Numbered from the stretch's first letter, positions 25,683-34,230 are shown. The stretch: DNA of 64,000 nt from CAMXAS01 sp964442435 (GCA_964442435.1 CAYTZG010000006.1:1-64000), one strand, 5' to 3'. Made by a program: numbers and translations. Notes: generated by a model not told the origin, from the sequence alone.

Positions 25683-25703
25683 CGAGACCCGTTTGCCGCT
25701 CAA
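25683..25703 (+). repeat. Right attachment-like repeat (attR)
   Basis: 21 bases identical to the 3' end of tRNA-Gly at 20259-20279, in the same orientation but without the rest of the tRNA. It lies seven bases beyond the stop codon of the chromosomal araC-type gene and marks the right edge of the island. Confidence 0.85.
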
Positions 25704-25710
25704 ACGCACA

Positions 25711-26583
25711 TCACCGGCCGATTTTACGGAATTCCCGCGGGGACAGCCCCGTGAACTTCTTGAAATATTTACCGAAATCGGACGGCGACGGGAACGAAAG
25801 TTTGTCGGAAATCTCTCCGACCGTCAAATCGGTCGTCAGCAGCAGGCTTTTGGCATTGAGAACGGTTTGGCGCTCTATCCATTTCATGGCGGTGACCCCG
25901 GTCGTGGCCTTGACGACAAGCGCGATATGCTTGGCGGACAGATGCAGCGCGTCGGCATAAAACCCCATATCGCGGCGAGCCCGGCAGTTTTCCCGCACCA
26001 GCACCAAAAACTCGTTCGCAATGCGGTCATACCGCGACGAGACGTCGCCCAGTTGGTCTATATCATGCAGATAGGTCCCGAGCCCGTAATAATAAGCGAT
26101 GGTCAGGTGGGTGACGATTTCCTGCTGGTAGCGGTTGGACGTCCGGCACGTGCCCTGTATCATGGCTATGAAGTTGACGACCGGCCCCACCATCTGATCC
26201 GTCATCGGATAAAAGACATGCTGCCGGATATGCGTCATCAGCGGTATCTGGTTGCCCATCGGCATATTGGCCAGAAACGAAGCGGACATGACGAGACAAT
26301 AGCCCTTGAAATCCGCCCCGAAGCTTATCTCCTCGACAATCTGCGAAGGCAGGACTATCAGCAGGCCCTGCCTATCGATAAGATGAGTTTCCGCATCCAC
26401 CACGCAGGTCATTTCCCCTGAAAGGACAATGAGCGAGACCATGGTATCGTCGCGGAACGGATACGTATAACGGACACCCGCTTTCGGATTTTCCAGAATC
26501 ATCAACTCCCGGCCAAGCCTATCGATATACTCGGCCGACAAGGTCGTGGCGGACAGGTCGGCTTTATCGTCTCGGTTCATCAT
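25711..26583 (-). CDS. AraC family transcriptional regulator
   Basis: A 290-residue regulator. The N-terminal half is a cupin-like ligand-binding region (MVSLIVLSGEMTCVVDAETHL). The C-terminal AraC DNA-binding domain has two helix-turn-helix units (DALHLSAKHIALVVKATTG and LTVGEISDKLSFPSPSDFGKYFKKFTG) and the conserved ending LSPREFRK. It is outside the island and has flank-like base composition. It is divergent from the epimerase gene at 26728, which it may control. A second ATG at 26580 is an equally good start. Confidence 0.9.
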   Translation of the reverse strand: MMNRDDKADLSATTLSAEYIDRLGRELMILENPKAGVRYTYPFRDDTMVSLIVLSGEMTCVVDAETHLIDRQGLLIVLPSQIVEEISFGADFKGYCLVMSASFLANMPMGNQIPLMTHIRQHVFYPMTDQMVGPVVNFIAMIQGTCRTSNRYQQEIVTHLTIAYYYGLGTYLHDIDQLGDVSSRYDRIANEFLVLVRENCRARRDMGFYADALHLSAKHIALVVKATTGVTAMKWIERQTVLNAKSLLLTTDLTVGEISDKLSFPSPSDFGKYFKKFTGLSPREFRKIGR

Positions 26584-26598
26584 TATGCAATTTTACGA

Positions 26599-26628
26599 CA
26601 AAAATAGGCAATTTTTCGTATTTAACAA
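26599..26628 (-). promoter_or_regulatory. Promoter of the AraC regulator gene
   Basis: Minus-strand -7 box TATTTTTG (26606-26599) and TTG at 26628-26626, spacer 19 bases. The predicted transcript starts about 10 bases before the ATG. Confidence 0.6.
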
Positions 26629-26691
26629 TAAAATGCGACAAATTACCCGATTATTATACATAATTCACCGCTTTATTGCATACACTTTGCC

Positions 26692-26699
26692 TACTTTTG
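26692..26699 (+). promoter_or_regulatory. -7 box for the epimerase gene
   Basis: TACTTTTG, matching TAnnTTTG, 28 bases before the ATG at 26728. No -33 TTTG at consensus spacing, which would fit a promoter that needs an activator such as the divergent AraC protein. Confidence 0.5.
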
Positions 26700-26727
26700 C
26701 CCCCGTAAACTTAAAACCTCATTTGAA

Positions 26728-27741
26728 ATGAATCAGAACGCAGTTTATCTCGTAACAGGCGCCGCCGGTTTCTTAGGCGGAAGCGTATGCCGTCAATTGG
26801 TGGAACAAGGGGCTACGGTCAGGGCCTTCGTCCTGCCCGGCGACAAGTCCAAAGAATATATACCAACGCAGGCGGAAATCGTCGAGGGCGACGTATGTGA
26901 CCCGGCGGCGTTGCAGCGTTTGTTCGACGTGCCGGACAACCGCCCCATCGTCGTGCTCCATATCGCGAGCATCGTATCGGTCAATCCGGAATTCAGCCAA
27001 AAGGTATGGGATGTCAATGTGCAGGGCACCTGCAATATCATAAAGGAATGCCTGAAACACAAAGACCGGGTCAAACTCGTTTATTGCGGTTCAACGGGCA
27101 GCATCCCCGAATTACCGAAAGGCCAACCCATACGGGAAATAGACCGTTACGAGCCGGGCAAAGTGCTTGGCTGTTACAGCCAGACGAAGGCCGAAGCCGC
27201 GCAATGCGTAATGAACGCCGTGGCTCAAAACGGCCTTGACGCCTGCATCGTACACCCCACCGGCATCATGGGGCCGGTGGACTTCGCCATCGGTGAGGTA
27301 ACCCGCTCCATTATCCGGATTATCAAAGGGGAACTGCCGGCTGGCATCGCCGGTTCGTTCAATATGGTGGACGTCCGCGACCTGGCCGCCGGCATCATCG
27401 CCGCCGCCGACAAAGGACGCGCCGGCCAAAGCTATATCCTCGGCAACGACGAAGTGTCGTTCAAGGACTTTGCCAAAATCCTGCACGACGAAGCCCATTG
27501 CCCCAAAGTGAAAGTGTTTCTGCCGATAGGACTGGCCCGCATCATGGCACGGATTTTAGAGAAGAAAGCCAAGAAAAACGGCGGCAAACCGCTCTTGACC
27601 ACCTTTTCCGTCTATAATCTGGCCCGCAACAACCGGTTTGACAGTTCAAAAGCCAGAGCGGAACTCGGGTTTAAGACAAGGCCCTACCGCGAGACGCTGC
27701 ACGATGCCATCGCTTGGCTTCAGTCGGCCGGACTGGTCTGA
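26728..27741 (+). CDS. NAD-dependent epimerase/dehydratase family protein
   Basis: A 337-residue extended short-chain dehydrogenase. The N-terminal Rossmann loop is VTGAAGFLGGSV. The catalytic Tyr-x-x-x-Lys is CYSQTKAEA, with CGSTGSIPE supplying the serine/threonine. HPTGIMGPVDF is the usual substrate-loop entry. Relatives act on nucleotide sugars, flavonoids or steroids, and the substrate cannot be told here. Its divergent AraC neighbour suggests inducible expression. It lies upstream of lgt, which has its own -7 box. Confidence 0.88.
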   Translation: MNQNAVYLVTGAAGFLGGSVCRQLVEQGATVRAFVLPGDKSKEYIPTQAEIVEGDVCDPAALQRLFDVPDNRPIVVLHIASIVSVNPEFSQKVWDVNVQGTCNIIKECLKHKDRVKLVYCGSTGSIPELPKGQPIREIDRYEPGKVLGCYSQTKAEAAQCVMNAVAQNGLDACIVHPTGIMGPVDFAIGEVTRSIIRIIKGELPAGIAGSFNMVDVRDLAAGIIAAADKGRAGQSYILGNDEVSFKDFAKILHDEAHCPKVKVFLPIGLARIMARILEKKAKKNGGKPLLTTFSVYNLARNNRFDSSKARAELGFKTRPYRETLHDAIAWLQSAGLV

Positions 27742-27771
27742 GCGCGGTGGCCGGATTTAAAATAAATTGAC

Positions 27772-27779
27772 TAACTTTG
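27772..27779 (+). promoter_or_regulatory. -7 box for lgt
   Basis: TAACTTTG, matching TAnnTTTG, 20 bases before the lgt ATG at 27800. Confidence 0.55.
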
Positions 27780-27799
27780 CGGCTCAAACATATATCCAC

Positions 27800-28645
27800 A
27801 TGTCGCAGCTCGCTTATATCACGTGGGCCGTCAACCCGACGGCCTTTACGGTTTTCGGTTTAGAAATCCGTTGGTACGGCGTTTTGTTCGCCTTGACGAT
27901 AGCCATCGGCTATCTGATTCTCTCCAAGATGTTCCGCAAGGAGAACCAGCCCGAAACCCTGATAGACACGATGCTGTGGTATGTCGTATTGGCCGTGGTC
28001 GTCGGGGCGCGGTTGGGGCACTGCCTGTTTTACGAACCCGCCTACTACCTGACGGCCGACCATTGGATTGAAATCCTCTATATACGGGACGGCGGCCTGG
28101 CGAGCCACGGCGCGGCCATCGCGATTCTCATCGCCGTTTATCTCGTGGCGCGGAAATACAAACTCGCCTATTGGTATCTGCTCGACAGACTGGTGATTGT
28201 CGTGGCCTTGGGCGGCCTGTTCATCCGCACGGGCAACCTGATGAATTCCGAGATTTACGGCCACGCGACCACGCTGCCGTGGGGCTTCCTGTTCCTGCGC
28301 AACGGCGAGGTTCTGCCCAAGCACCCGACGCAGATTTACGAAGCGCTGTCGTATTTCCTGCTGTTCCTCGGGCTGTTGGCCTATTATATCAAGAAAGACG
28401 GCAAGCCCAAAGAGGGCGTCCTGTTCTCCTGCTTCCTCATCGTCTGCTTCGGGATGCGCTTCCTGATCGAATTCGTGAAGGAGAATCAGGAGTTGTGGGA
28501 AGATGACTACGTGCTGAATATGGGACAGATGCTGAGCCTGCCGTTCATCGCAACCGGGCTTGTGTTGCTATGGCTGTCGCTCAGCGGCAAGTTACCTCAT
28601 CGCAAGGCCGTTTCCGCGCCCAAGGCTTCCAAAGACGCCCAATAG
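27800..28645 (+). CDS. lgt: Prolipoprotein diacylglyceryl transferase
   Basis: A 281-residue inner-membrane enzyme with about seven hydrophobic segments. It moves diacylglycerol from phosphatidylglycerol onto the lipobox cysteine of lipoproteins, such as the T9SS protein PorK encoded further right. Family motifs: FGLEIRWYGVLFAL, RDGGLASHGAA (with the active-site histidine) and RTGNLMNSEIYG, then KHPTQIYEAL. The ATG at 27800 is chosen because the in-frame codons upstream overlap the -7 box. Its last 49 bases overlap the convergent aroA gene. Confidence 0.94.
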   Translation: MSQLAYITWAVNPTAFTVFGLEIRWYGVLFALTIAIGYLILSKMFRKENQPETLIDTMLWYVVLAVVVGARLGHCLFYEPAYYLTADHWIEILYIRDGGLASHGAAIAILIAVYLVARKYKLAYWYLLDRLVIVVALGGLFIRTGNLMNSEIYGHATTLPWGFLFLRNGEVLPKHPTQIYEALSYFLLFLGLLAYYIKKDGKPKEGVLFSCFLIVCFGMRFLIEFVKENQELWEDDYVLNMGQMLSLPFIATGLVLLWLSLSGKLPHRKAVSAPKASKDAQ

Positions 28646-29892
28646 CCCTCGAACGATTTTCCGACTACGGCGGGCTGCTCTATCGCAATGGGGTGCAAGA
28701 CCGACCACATCGAAAAGGCCAAGGCCATGCGGTGGTCGCCGTAAGTTCCGATAACGGTTTCCGGTTTTATTTCGGGCTGACCCGACGGGATGACCAAGGT
28801 GTCGTCACCTTGGGTGGCCGCCTTTACCTGCAGGCGGTTCAGCTCCGCCACGACGGCGGCCACGCGGTCGGTTTCCTTATACCGCAGGTTGCGTATGCCC
28901 GTAAAGCGGGCTTCGACGCCCGTGGCGGCACAGACCACGGCCATGGTCTGCAACAGGTCGGGATGGTGCGTAAAGTCCAATTCCATACGCTTCGGACAAC
29001 GCGGGGCGCGGCGTTCGATACGCAGGCCGTCCGCTTCAAAACGGCTCTCTATGCCCCATGCTTCAAACCATTCGGCGGCGATGCGGTCGCCCTGGCAGCT
29101 GTCTTGCCGCAAGCCCGGCAGATACAACGCGCCGCCGGCGCTCAACGCCAACAGGCCGTAGAAATACGAGGCCGAACTCCAGTCGGGCTCCACACAGGCG
29201 GGCAGCGTAGCCGTCGGCAGCCCGCAAACCTGAAACGCCGAAGCCTCCACGTCGCCCACCGCCACGCCGGCGGCGCGCAGCAACGCGGCCGTCATGCGGA
29301 TATAGGGTTGCGACACCGTCCTTTCACCCGTCAGATGCAGCCGCACCCCGCCCGGCACGCGACAGGCCGCCAGCATCAGGGCCGAGACGTACTGACTGCT
29401 CAGCGAGGCGTCGATGGCCCAATTCCCGGTTTGGACGGAAGCGGCCCCGACGCCACGTATATACAACGGCGGATAACCGGCTTCCCCCGCATAGCGGATA
29501 TCGGCACCCACGGCTTGCAGGGCCGCCACCAGCGGGGCGATCGGGCGGCGGCGCATACGCGGGCTGCCGTCCAGCAGCCACTCGCCGGGCTCAAACGCCA
29601 ACAGCGCGGTCAAAAACCGCAGGACGGTGCCCGCGTTGGCGCAGTCCAGCCGGACTGCGCCGGTGTTGTCCGCGCCACCGGCGCGGACAACACGCTGCGC
29701 CGCCACCTCGCCCAACAGACGGCGCATCCGCACCGTATCGTCGGCCGTAGCCATATTGTCGGGATGATAGTCATGGAGCCGACCACCGAGATAGGCCAAT
29801 ACCAACAGGCGGTTGCTGATGCTCTTGGAGCCGGGAATCGCGACCTTGCCCGTCAGCGAGGGCGACTTAAAACGAATAGACAGCGTCTCCAT
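28597..29892 (-). CDS. aroA: 3-phosphoshikimate 1-carboxyvinyltransferase (EPSP synthase)
   Basis: A 431-residue AroA joining shikimate 3-phosphate and phosphoenolpyruvate on the way to aromatic amino acids. Substrate-binding motifs: IPGSKSISNRLLVLA near the N-terminus, CANAGTVLRFLTALLA, LDGSPRMRRRPIAPLV, DASLSSQYVSALMLA and the C-terminal KETDR and GTYGDHRMALAFS. The ATG at 29892 lies inside the aroB 3' end (26-base overlap), indicating coupled translation. It is the last gene of the HD-porX-tsaE-aroB-aroA group. Two strong inverted repeats lie within it at 29641-29692. Confidence 0.95.
   Translation of the reverse strand: METLSIRFKSPSLTGKVAIPGSKSISNRLLVLAYLGGRLHDYHPDNMATADDTVRMRRLLGEVAAQRVVRAGGADNTGAVRLDCANAGTVLRFLTALLAFEPGEWLLDGSPRMRRRPIAPLVAALQAVGADIRYAGEAGYPPLYIRGVGAASVQTGNWAIDASLSSQYVSALMLAACRVPGGVRLHLTGERTVSQPYIRMTAALLRAAGVAVGDVEASAFQVCGLPTATLPACVEPDWSSASYFYGLLALSAGGALYLPGLRQDSCQGDRIAAEWFEAWGIESRFEADGLRIERRAPRCPKRMELDFTHHPDLLQTMAVVCAATGVEARFTGIRNLRYKETDRVAAVVAELNRLQVKAATQGDDTLVIPSGQPEIKPETVIGTYGDHRMALAFSMWSVLHPIAIEQPAVVGKSFEGYWASLEALGAETALR
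29641..29692. repeat. Two adjacent perfect inverted repeats inside aroA
   Basis: GCAGTCC-AGCC-GGACTGC at 29641-29658 (7-bp arms) is followed at 29664-29692 by TGTTGTCCGCGCC-ACC-GGCGCGGACAACA, with 13-bp perfect arms and a 3-base loop. They encode a variable loop of AroA just before CANAGT. Confidence 0.85.
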
Positions 29893-30952
29893 GTTCCAGA
29901 ATTTCCATCGCCGCGGCGAGCGGCATACCGAAGTCGTAATCGCCCTTGCCGGGCGCCGACAGCACGACCGGACGGATGACGCCGGCCGCATTCTTCTTGT
30001 CCTGCCGCAGATAGGCTTCCAAAGCCTGTAGGTCGGCCGCGCCGTAAGCGGGTCGCCCGTAACGCGCAGTGAGCAATGTGCGGATACGGCGGAACAGGGC
30101 CGCGTCAAAGCCGCACGCCCGCACCGACACGTAGAGTTCATAGACCATGCCCCAGGCCACGGCGCGGCCATGCGGCACCGGCTGGCCCTTGGCCATGCAC
30201 AGCGACTCGAACGCATGGCCGAACGTATGCCCGAAGTTGAGCAGACGGCGCGGCCCCGCCTCGGCGAAATCGCGCGCCACCACGTCTTTTTTGTCGCGCA
30301 CGGCCGTCACGATGTCCGCCAGCGGCAAACGCGCGGGATCAAACAAGTCCCCGGCGGCCTCCGGCCTGAAATCCGGATGGAACAGCAACTGCATCTTCAG
30401 GATTTCCGCAACGCCCGACGCATATTCTTCCGCCGGCAACGTCCGCAGGAAACGCGGGTCGATGAAGACGGCCTGCGGCCGCGCGAAAACGCCGGCCATA
30501 TTCTTGACCTCGCCGACATCGACGCCGGTTTTGCCGCCCACCGAAGCATCGACCATCGCCAACAGCGAGGTCGGCACTTGGATGAACGGGATGCCGCGCT
30601 TATACGTGGCCGCCATAAAGCCGCCCATATCGCCCACCACGCCGCCGCCCACATTGACCACAACGGCCCGGCGGTCGGCACCGGCCCGCGCCAAGGCTTC
30701 CCACCCGCGCGTCACCTGCGCGATTTGCTTATGCACCTCGCCCGGCTCGAAACAAACCGAGGGCTCGTCCGCGGCGCGGCATACGTCCTGCGCCTGCAAC
30801 AGCGGCAGCACCTGCGGCCAGATGCGGCTGTCGGAGCAGAACAAGACCTTGCGGCCTTCCCGCCGCGCCGTCGCGACCGTCTGCGCCAACAGCGGCAATA
30901 CGTCGCCTATCCAGATGTCGGCCTCTCCGTCCTTGAAATGTTCAGGCGTCAT
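29867..30952 (-). CDS. aroB: 3-dehydroquinate synthase
   Basis: A 361-residue NAD- and metal-dependent enzyme making 3-dehydroquinate in the shikimate pathway. NAD-binding VNVGGGVVGDMGGFMAATY, PTSLLAMVDASVGGKTGVD and the zinc-ligand regions SGVAEILKM and LNFGHTFGHAFE are all present. It overlaps tsaE by four bases and aroA by 26, a compact transcription unit. Confidence 0.96.
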   Translation of the reverse strand: MTPEHFKDGEADIWIGDVLPLLAQTVATARREGRKVLFCSDSRIWPQVLPLLQAQDVCRAADEPSVCFEPGEVHKQIAQVTRGWEALARAGADRRAVVVNVGGGVVGDMGGFMAATYKRGIPFIQVPTSLLAMVDASVGGKTGVDVGEVKNMAGVFARPQAVFIDPRFLRTLPAEEYASGVAEILKMQLLFHPDFRPEAAGDLFDPARLPLADIVTAVRDKKDVVARDFAEAGPRRLLNFGHTFGHAFESLCMAKGQPVPHGRAVAWGMVYELYVSVRACGFDAALFRRIRTLLTARYGRPAYGAADLQALEAYLRQDKKNAAGVIRPVVLSAPGKGDYDFGMPLAAAMEILEHGDAVYSF

Positions 30953-31389
30953 GACTCCCCTCCCGTTTTTCGTATCGTGAATGTACGGCTACCGTCGGCC
31001 GCCACGCCTATCTCCACGCGCACGTGCGGAAAATCCAGCAGCGGCGCGATGCGTTCCGGCCACTCGACCAAACAGGGGTGGCCACTGAAGAAATAGGTTT
31101 CGTAACCGATATCGTAGGCTTCTTCCAAGCGGTTGATCCGATAGAAATCGAAATGATAGACGGCGCCCCCGTCGGCGCACGCATATTCGTTCACAATGGA
31201 GAACGTGGGGCTCAACACGGGCTCCGTCACGCCCAACATACGGCAGAACGCCTGTATGAACGTCGTCTTGCCCGCGCCCATCTCTCCGTAAAACGTCCAC
31301 ACCGGCACATCGGGATACAACGCCCGCAACCGGCCGGCCAAGTCCGTCAAATCCGACAGCCCCACCCCGCTGAATGTCCGTGCCTCCAT
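30949..31389 (-). CDS. tsaE: tRNA threonylcarbamoyladenosine biosynthesis ATPase TsaE
   Basis: A 146-residue P-loop protein that supports TsaB/TsaD in making t6A at position 37 of ANN-decoding tRNAs. The Walker A loop is YGEMGAGKTTFIQ, followed by SPTFSIVNEY and the HFDFYRI block. EWPERI is the late family motif. It lies eight bases after porX; the tsaE-porX pairing also occurs in other Bacteroidota. Confidence 0.95.
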   Translation of the reverse strand: MEARTFSGVGLSDLTDLAGRLRALYPDVPVWTFYGEMGAGKTTFIQAFCRMLGVTEPVLSPTFSIVNEYACADGGAVYHFDFYRINRLEEAYDIGYETYFFSGHPCLVEWPERIAPLLDFPHVRVEIGVAADGSRTFTIRKTGGES

Positions 31390-31396
31390 CTCTCGC

Positions 31397-32953
31397 TTAT
31401 TTGGGTCGCATCACGGCAAAGGGCACCATCATCTCTTCCATCGAAATGCCGCCGTGCTGTATCGTATCCTTGTAATAACCGACGTACTGGTTGTAGTTGT
31501 TGGGATACACGAAGAAATCGTTTTCCCGGCAGAAGATGAACGAGGCCGTCATGCTGACCTTGGGCAGGAAGATATCGCCCGGATAGCGCACGTAAAACAC
31601 CTGCTGCGGGTCGAACTCCATATTGCGCCCCACCTTGTAGCGCAGGTTGACGCTGGCCTCGCGGTCGCCCTTGACACGCACCGGATTTGTGATGCGGACC
31701 GAACCGTGGTCGGTTGTCAACACCACGATGGCCCGCTGCCCCATGAGGCTCTTGAGCAACTCGACGAGCGGCGAATGCTTGACCCACGACAGCACGAGCG
31801 AACGGTAAGAGGTTTCCTCGCTCGACATCTCGCGCAACAACTCCACTTCCGTACTGGCATGGGAGAGCATATCCACGAAGTTGTAGATGATGACGTTGAG
31901 CGGCGTCTGCAACATACGGGGCAGATGATCCAACAGCTTCATGCCGTAGGCGTGGTTGAGCACCTTGTTGAACGTCACGCGCGGTTCCTTGCCGTAGCGT
32001 TTCAGATATTCCTCCAACAATTCCTTCTCATACTGGTTCTTGCGTTCGTTGGAATCTTCCGAAATCCAGTACTGCGGATATTTTTTCTCTATTTCGGTCG
32101 GCAACAGCCCCGCGAACATACTGTTGCGCGCGTAATGCGTCACCGAGGGCAGGATGCTCATATAGGTCGAATCGCTGATGACCTTGACGTAGCGTTCCAG
32201 CACGTCCTGCATGATTTTCCAGTGGTCGTAACGCAAGTTGTCGATAACGAGCAGAAACACGGGCACGTCGTTGTTCAGAAGCGGAAACAGTTTCTGCTTC
32301 AACACCGTGTGCGACATCTCGAAATCGTTGTCGCCCTTACGGCCGTTGATGAAGTCGATATAGTTCTTTTCTATATACTTTGAGAACAAGAGGTTGGCTT
32401 CCCTTTTCTGCGTGCCCAATATTTCCAACAGGCCGTCGTCGCCGGCTTTCGGCAGTTCCAAATCCCAATAAGTCAGCTTTTTGTAAACCCGTTCCCATTC
32501 CTGATACGTCAGATTGGAAGACAGTTCCATGCTGATGTTGCGGAATTCCTGCTGATAGGCCATGCTTGACTTCTCGCCCTCCAGACGCGGGGCCTCCAAC
32601 TGCTTCTTGATGGCCAACACGATTTGCCCCGGGTTGACCGGCTTGATCAGGTAATCGGATATTTTGGAGCCCAAGGCCTCTTCCATAATCTGTTCTTCCT
32701 CGCTTTTGGTCACCATGACCACCGGCAGGGAGGGCAGCATCGTCTTGATTTCGGTCAACGTCTCCAAACCCGACATCCCCGGCATCTGCTCATCCAAAAA
32801 CACGATATCGACGGCTTCCGACCGCAACGCGTCTATCGCGTCCCGCCCGTTGTTCATCGTCAACACCTCGTAACCTTTCTTTTCCAAGAACATGACGTGG
32901 GGTTTGAGCAAATCGATTTCGTCGTCTATCCACAACACCCTTACTTTATCCAT
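31397..32953 (-). CDS. porX: T9SS regulator PorX: response regulator with PglZ/alkaline-phosphatase domain
   Basis: A 518-residue two-component regulator. The receiver domain (residues 1-120) has acidic pocket Asp10-Asp11, phosphoacceptor Asp54 in VFLDEQMPG, Thr82 and Lys104. A helical linker follows, then an alkaline-phosphatase-superfamily (PglZ) domain from about residue 210 with LLVIDNLRYD, ILPSVTHYARNSMF and VLTTDHGSVR, the zinc-binding and nucleophile segments. In Porphyromonas gingivalis PorX works with the kinase PorY and a sigma factor to control T9SS gene expression, and homologues hydrolyse cyclic or linear oligonucleotides. PorY is not in this window. Confidence 0.95.
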   Translation of the reverse strand: MDKVRVLWIDDEIDLLKPHVMFLEKKGYEVLTMNNGRDAIDALRSEAVDIVFLDEQMPGMSGLETLTEIKTMLPSLPVVMVTKSEEEQIMEEALGSKISDYLIKPVNPGQIVLAIKKQLEAPRLEGEKSSMAYQQEFRNISMELSSNLTYQEWERVYKKLTYWDLELPKAGDDGLLEILGTQKREANLLFSKYIEKNYIDFINGRKGDNDFEMSHTVLKQKLFPLLNNDVPVFLLVIDNLRYDHWKIMQDVLERYVKVISDSTYMSILPSVTHYARNSMFAGLLPTEIEKKYPQYWISEDSNERKNQYEKELLEEYLKRYGKEPRVTFNKVLNHAYGMKLLDHLPRMLQTPLNVIIYNFVDMLSHASTEVELLREMSSEETSYRSLVLSWVKHSPLVELLKSLMGQRAIVVLTTDHGSVRITNPVRVKGDREASVNLRYKVGRNMEFDPQQVFYVRYPGDIFLPKVSMTASFIFCRENDFFVYPNNYNQYVGYYKDTIQHGGISMEEMMVPFAVMRPK

Positions 32954-32990
32954 AAATTTTTCCCTTCGTTTCTTAGTGTAAAACCATTTT

Positions 32991-34202
32991 TTAAACGTGA
33001 CACAGCAGATGTTTTTCGTCCGCTTTCATCACGAAATGCCGATCCAACAGTTCGGAAACCGTTGTCAAATCGACCACCCGGCCATCCTTGAGCCATACGC
33101 GGATGCCGTCGTCCTCTTTCGTATCGTATTTGTAGGTCTTCGTGCTCAACCCCTTCTCGTAGAAGAAATAAGGCAACCAATCCGCCTCGTCGATTTTGGC
33201 CAAGGTCTCCGCCTTGACCCGTTCGATGTAGGCCGGTTCGAAAGGCGCGTTGCGCAACTCCGACTTGAACAACCGGCGGTCCAACAAACGTTGCGAGAGC
33301 GTCCGCAATACCGCGTCCCGACTCTGCGTCCAGGCTTTGAGGCTTACCCAGATGTCGCTGTCGTCTATGGCCGAGAACGGCGCCAGCAAGTCTTCGTCCG
33401 CGGCTTGCCCCGACGGACGGCGCAGCAGCTGCAACAGCGCCGGACTGCCCCCCAGGGTTTCGCCGGCATCGAGCAGGAAGCGCGCCCGCTCCAACGTATG
33501 TCCCAGCATGAGTTCGGCGCAAACCGAAGTCTTGTGCAGATAGACCTGCCAAAACATCATGCGGCGCGACAGGATGAATTTTTCTAACGAATAGATGCTT
33601 TTTTCCTCAACGACCAACTGCCCTTCATGCACGTTCATCATCTTGATGATGCGCTCCGTGCCGACGACGCCTTCCTGTACGCCCGTATAGAAACTGTCGC
33701 GGTTCAGATAATCGAGGCGATCCACGTCCAGCTGCCCCGAAACGAGTTGGTGCAGGAACGGCTTGTCGTAACGGCCGTTGAAAATGGCCATCGCCATGTC
33801 CAAGCGCCCGTTCCATTCGCGGTTGAGCCGTTGCATGATGAGTTGGCTGACCTCCTCGTGCGAGACGGACGGCAACAGCGTGTGTTCCAACACATGGGAC
33901 AAGGGGCCGTGCCCGATGTCGTGCAGCAGGATGGCCGCGCAGGCCGCGTCCTTTTCTTCGGGCGTAATCGCTACGCCTTTGGCCTGCAATACATCCAAGG
34001 CCTCTTTCATCAGGTGCAGACAGCCCAACGAATGGTTGAACCGCGTATGTACGGCCCCCGGATAGACGAGGAACGAAAGCCCCATCTGTACAATCCGTCG
34101 CAAACGTTGGAAATACGGATGGCTCACGATATCGTAAGCCAGATCGGAAGGCAGTTGGATGAAACCCCAGACCGGATCGTTGACGATTTTGTTTTTGTTC
34201 AT
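32991..34202 (-). CDS. HD-domain phosphohydrolase (SAMHD1-like)
   Basis: A 403-residue HD-superfamily protein. Metal ligands are seen in HTRFNHSLG, LLHDIGHGPLSH and the later LDVDRLDYLNRD. The start WGFIQLPSDLAYDIVSHPYFQRLRRI is typical of the dGTPase-like subgroup that includes SAMHD1. It probably hydrolyses a nucleotide, but the substrate is not known. It precedes porX by 37 bases and is divergent from lpxD. The promoter places its transcript start only a few bases before the ATG, so the mRNA may be nearly leaderless. Confidence 0.9.
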   Translation of the reverse strand: MNKNKIVNDPVWGFIQLPSDLAYDIVSHPYFQRLRRIVQMGLSFLVYPGAVHTRFNHSLGCLHLMKEALDVLQAKGVAITPEEKDAACAAILLHDIGHGPLSHVLEHTLLPSVSHEEVSQLIMQRLNREWNGRLDMAMAIFNGRYDKPFLHQLVSGQLDVDRLDYLNRDSFYTGVQEGVVGTERIIKMMNVHEGQLVVEEKSIYSLEKFILSRRMMFWQVYLHKTSVCAELMLGHTLERARFLLDAGETLGGSPALLQLLRRPSGQAADEDLLAPFSAIDDSDIWVSLKAWTQSRDAVLRTLSQRLLDRRLFKSELRNAPFEPAYIERVKAETLAKIDEADWLPYFFYEKGLSTKTYKYDTKEDDGIRVWLKDGRVVDLTTVSELLDRHFVMKADEKHLLCHV

Positions 34203-34211
34203 AAATTATGA

Positions 34212-34219
34212 CAAAGATA
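34212..34219 (-). promoter_or_regulatory. -7 box for the HD-porX-tsaE-aroBA operon
   Basis: Minus-strand TATCTTTG, only nine bases from the ATG at 34202, so the leader would be very short. No good -33 box. Confidence 0.5.
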
Positions 34220-34230
34220 ACGAAAAATTT

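Larger units (their letters stand above)
20259..25703. mobile_element. 5.4 kb tRNA-Gly genomic island without an integrase
   Basis: Bounded by 21-bp direct repeats of the tRNA-Gly 3' end, as left by tyrosine-recombinase integration. The interior is clearly richer in A/T than the flanks. It holds a DUF4143 ATPase and an AraC/GyrI regulator on the plus strand, and on the minus strand a 221-residue unknown, a deiminase-family enzyme and two paralogous small proteins. No recombinase, transposase or mobilisation gene is present, so it is either a decayed element or one mobilised in trans. Confidence 0.75.

Noticed and set aside
20259..25703. Integrase or transposase gene in the island
   Set aside because: All frames were read; none shows a tyrosine recombinase, serine recombinase or transposase motif.
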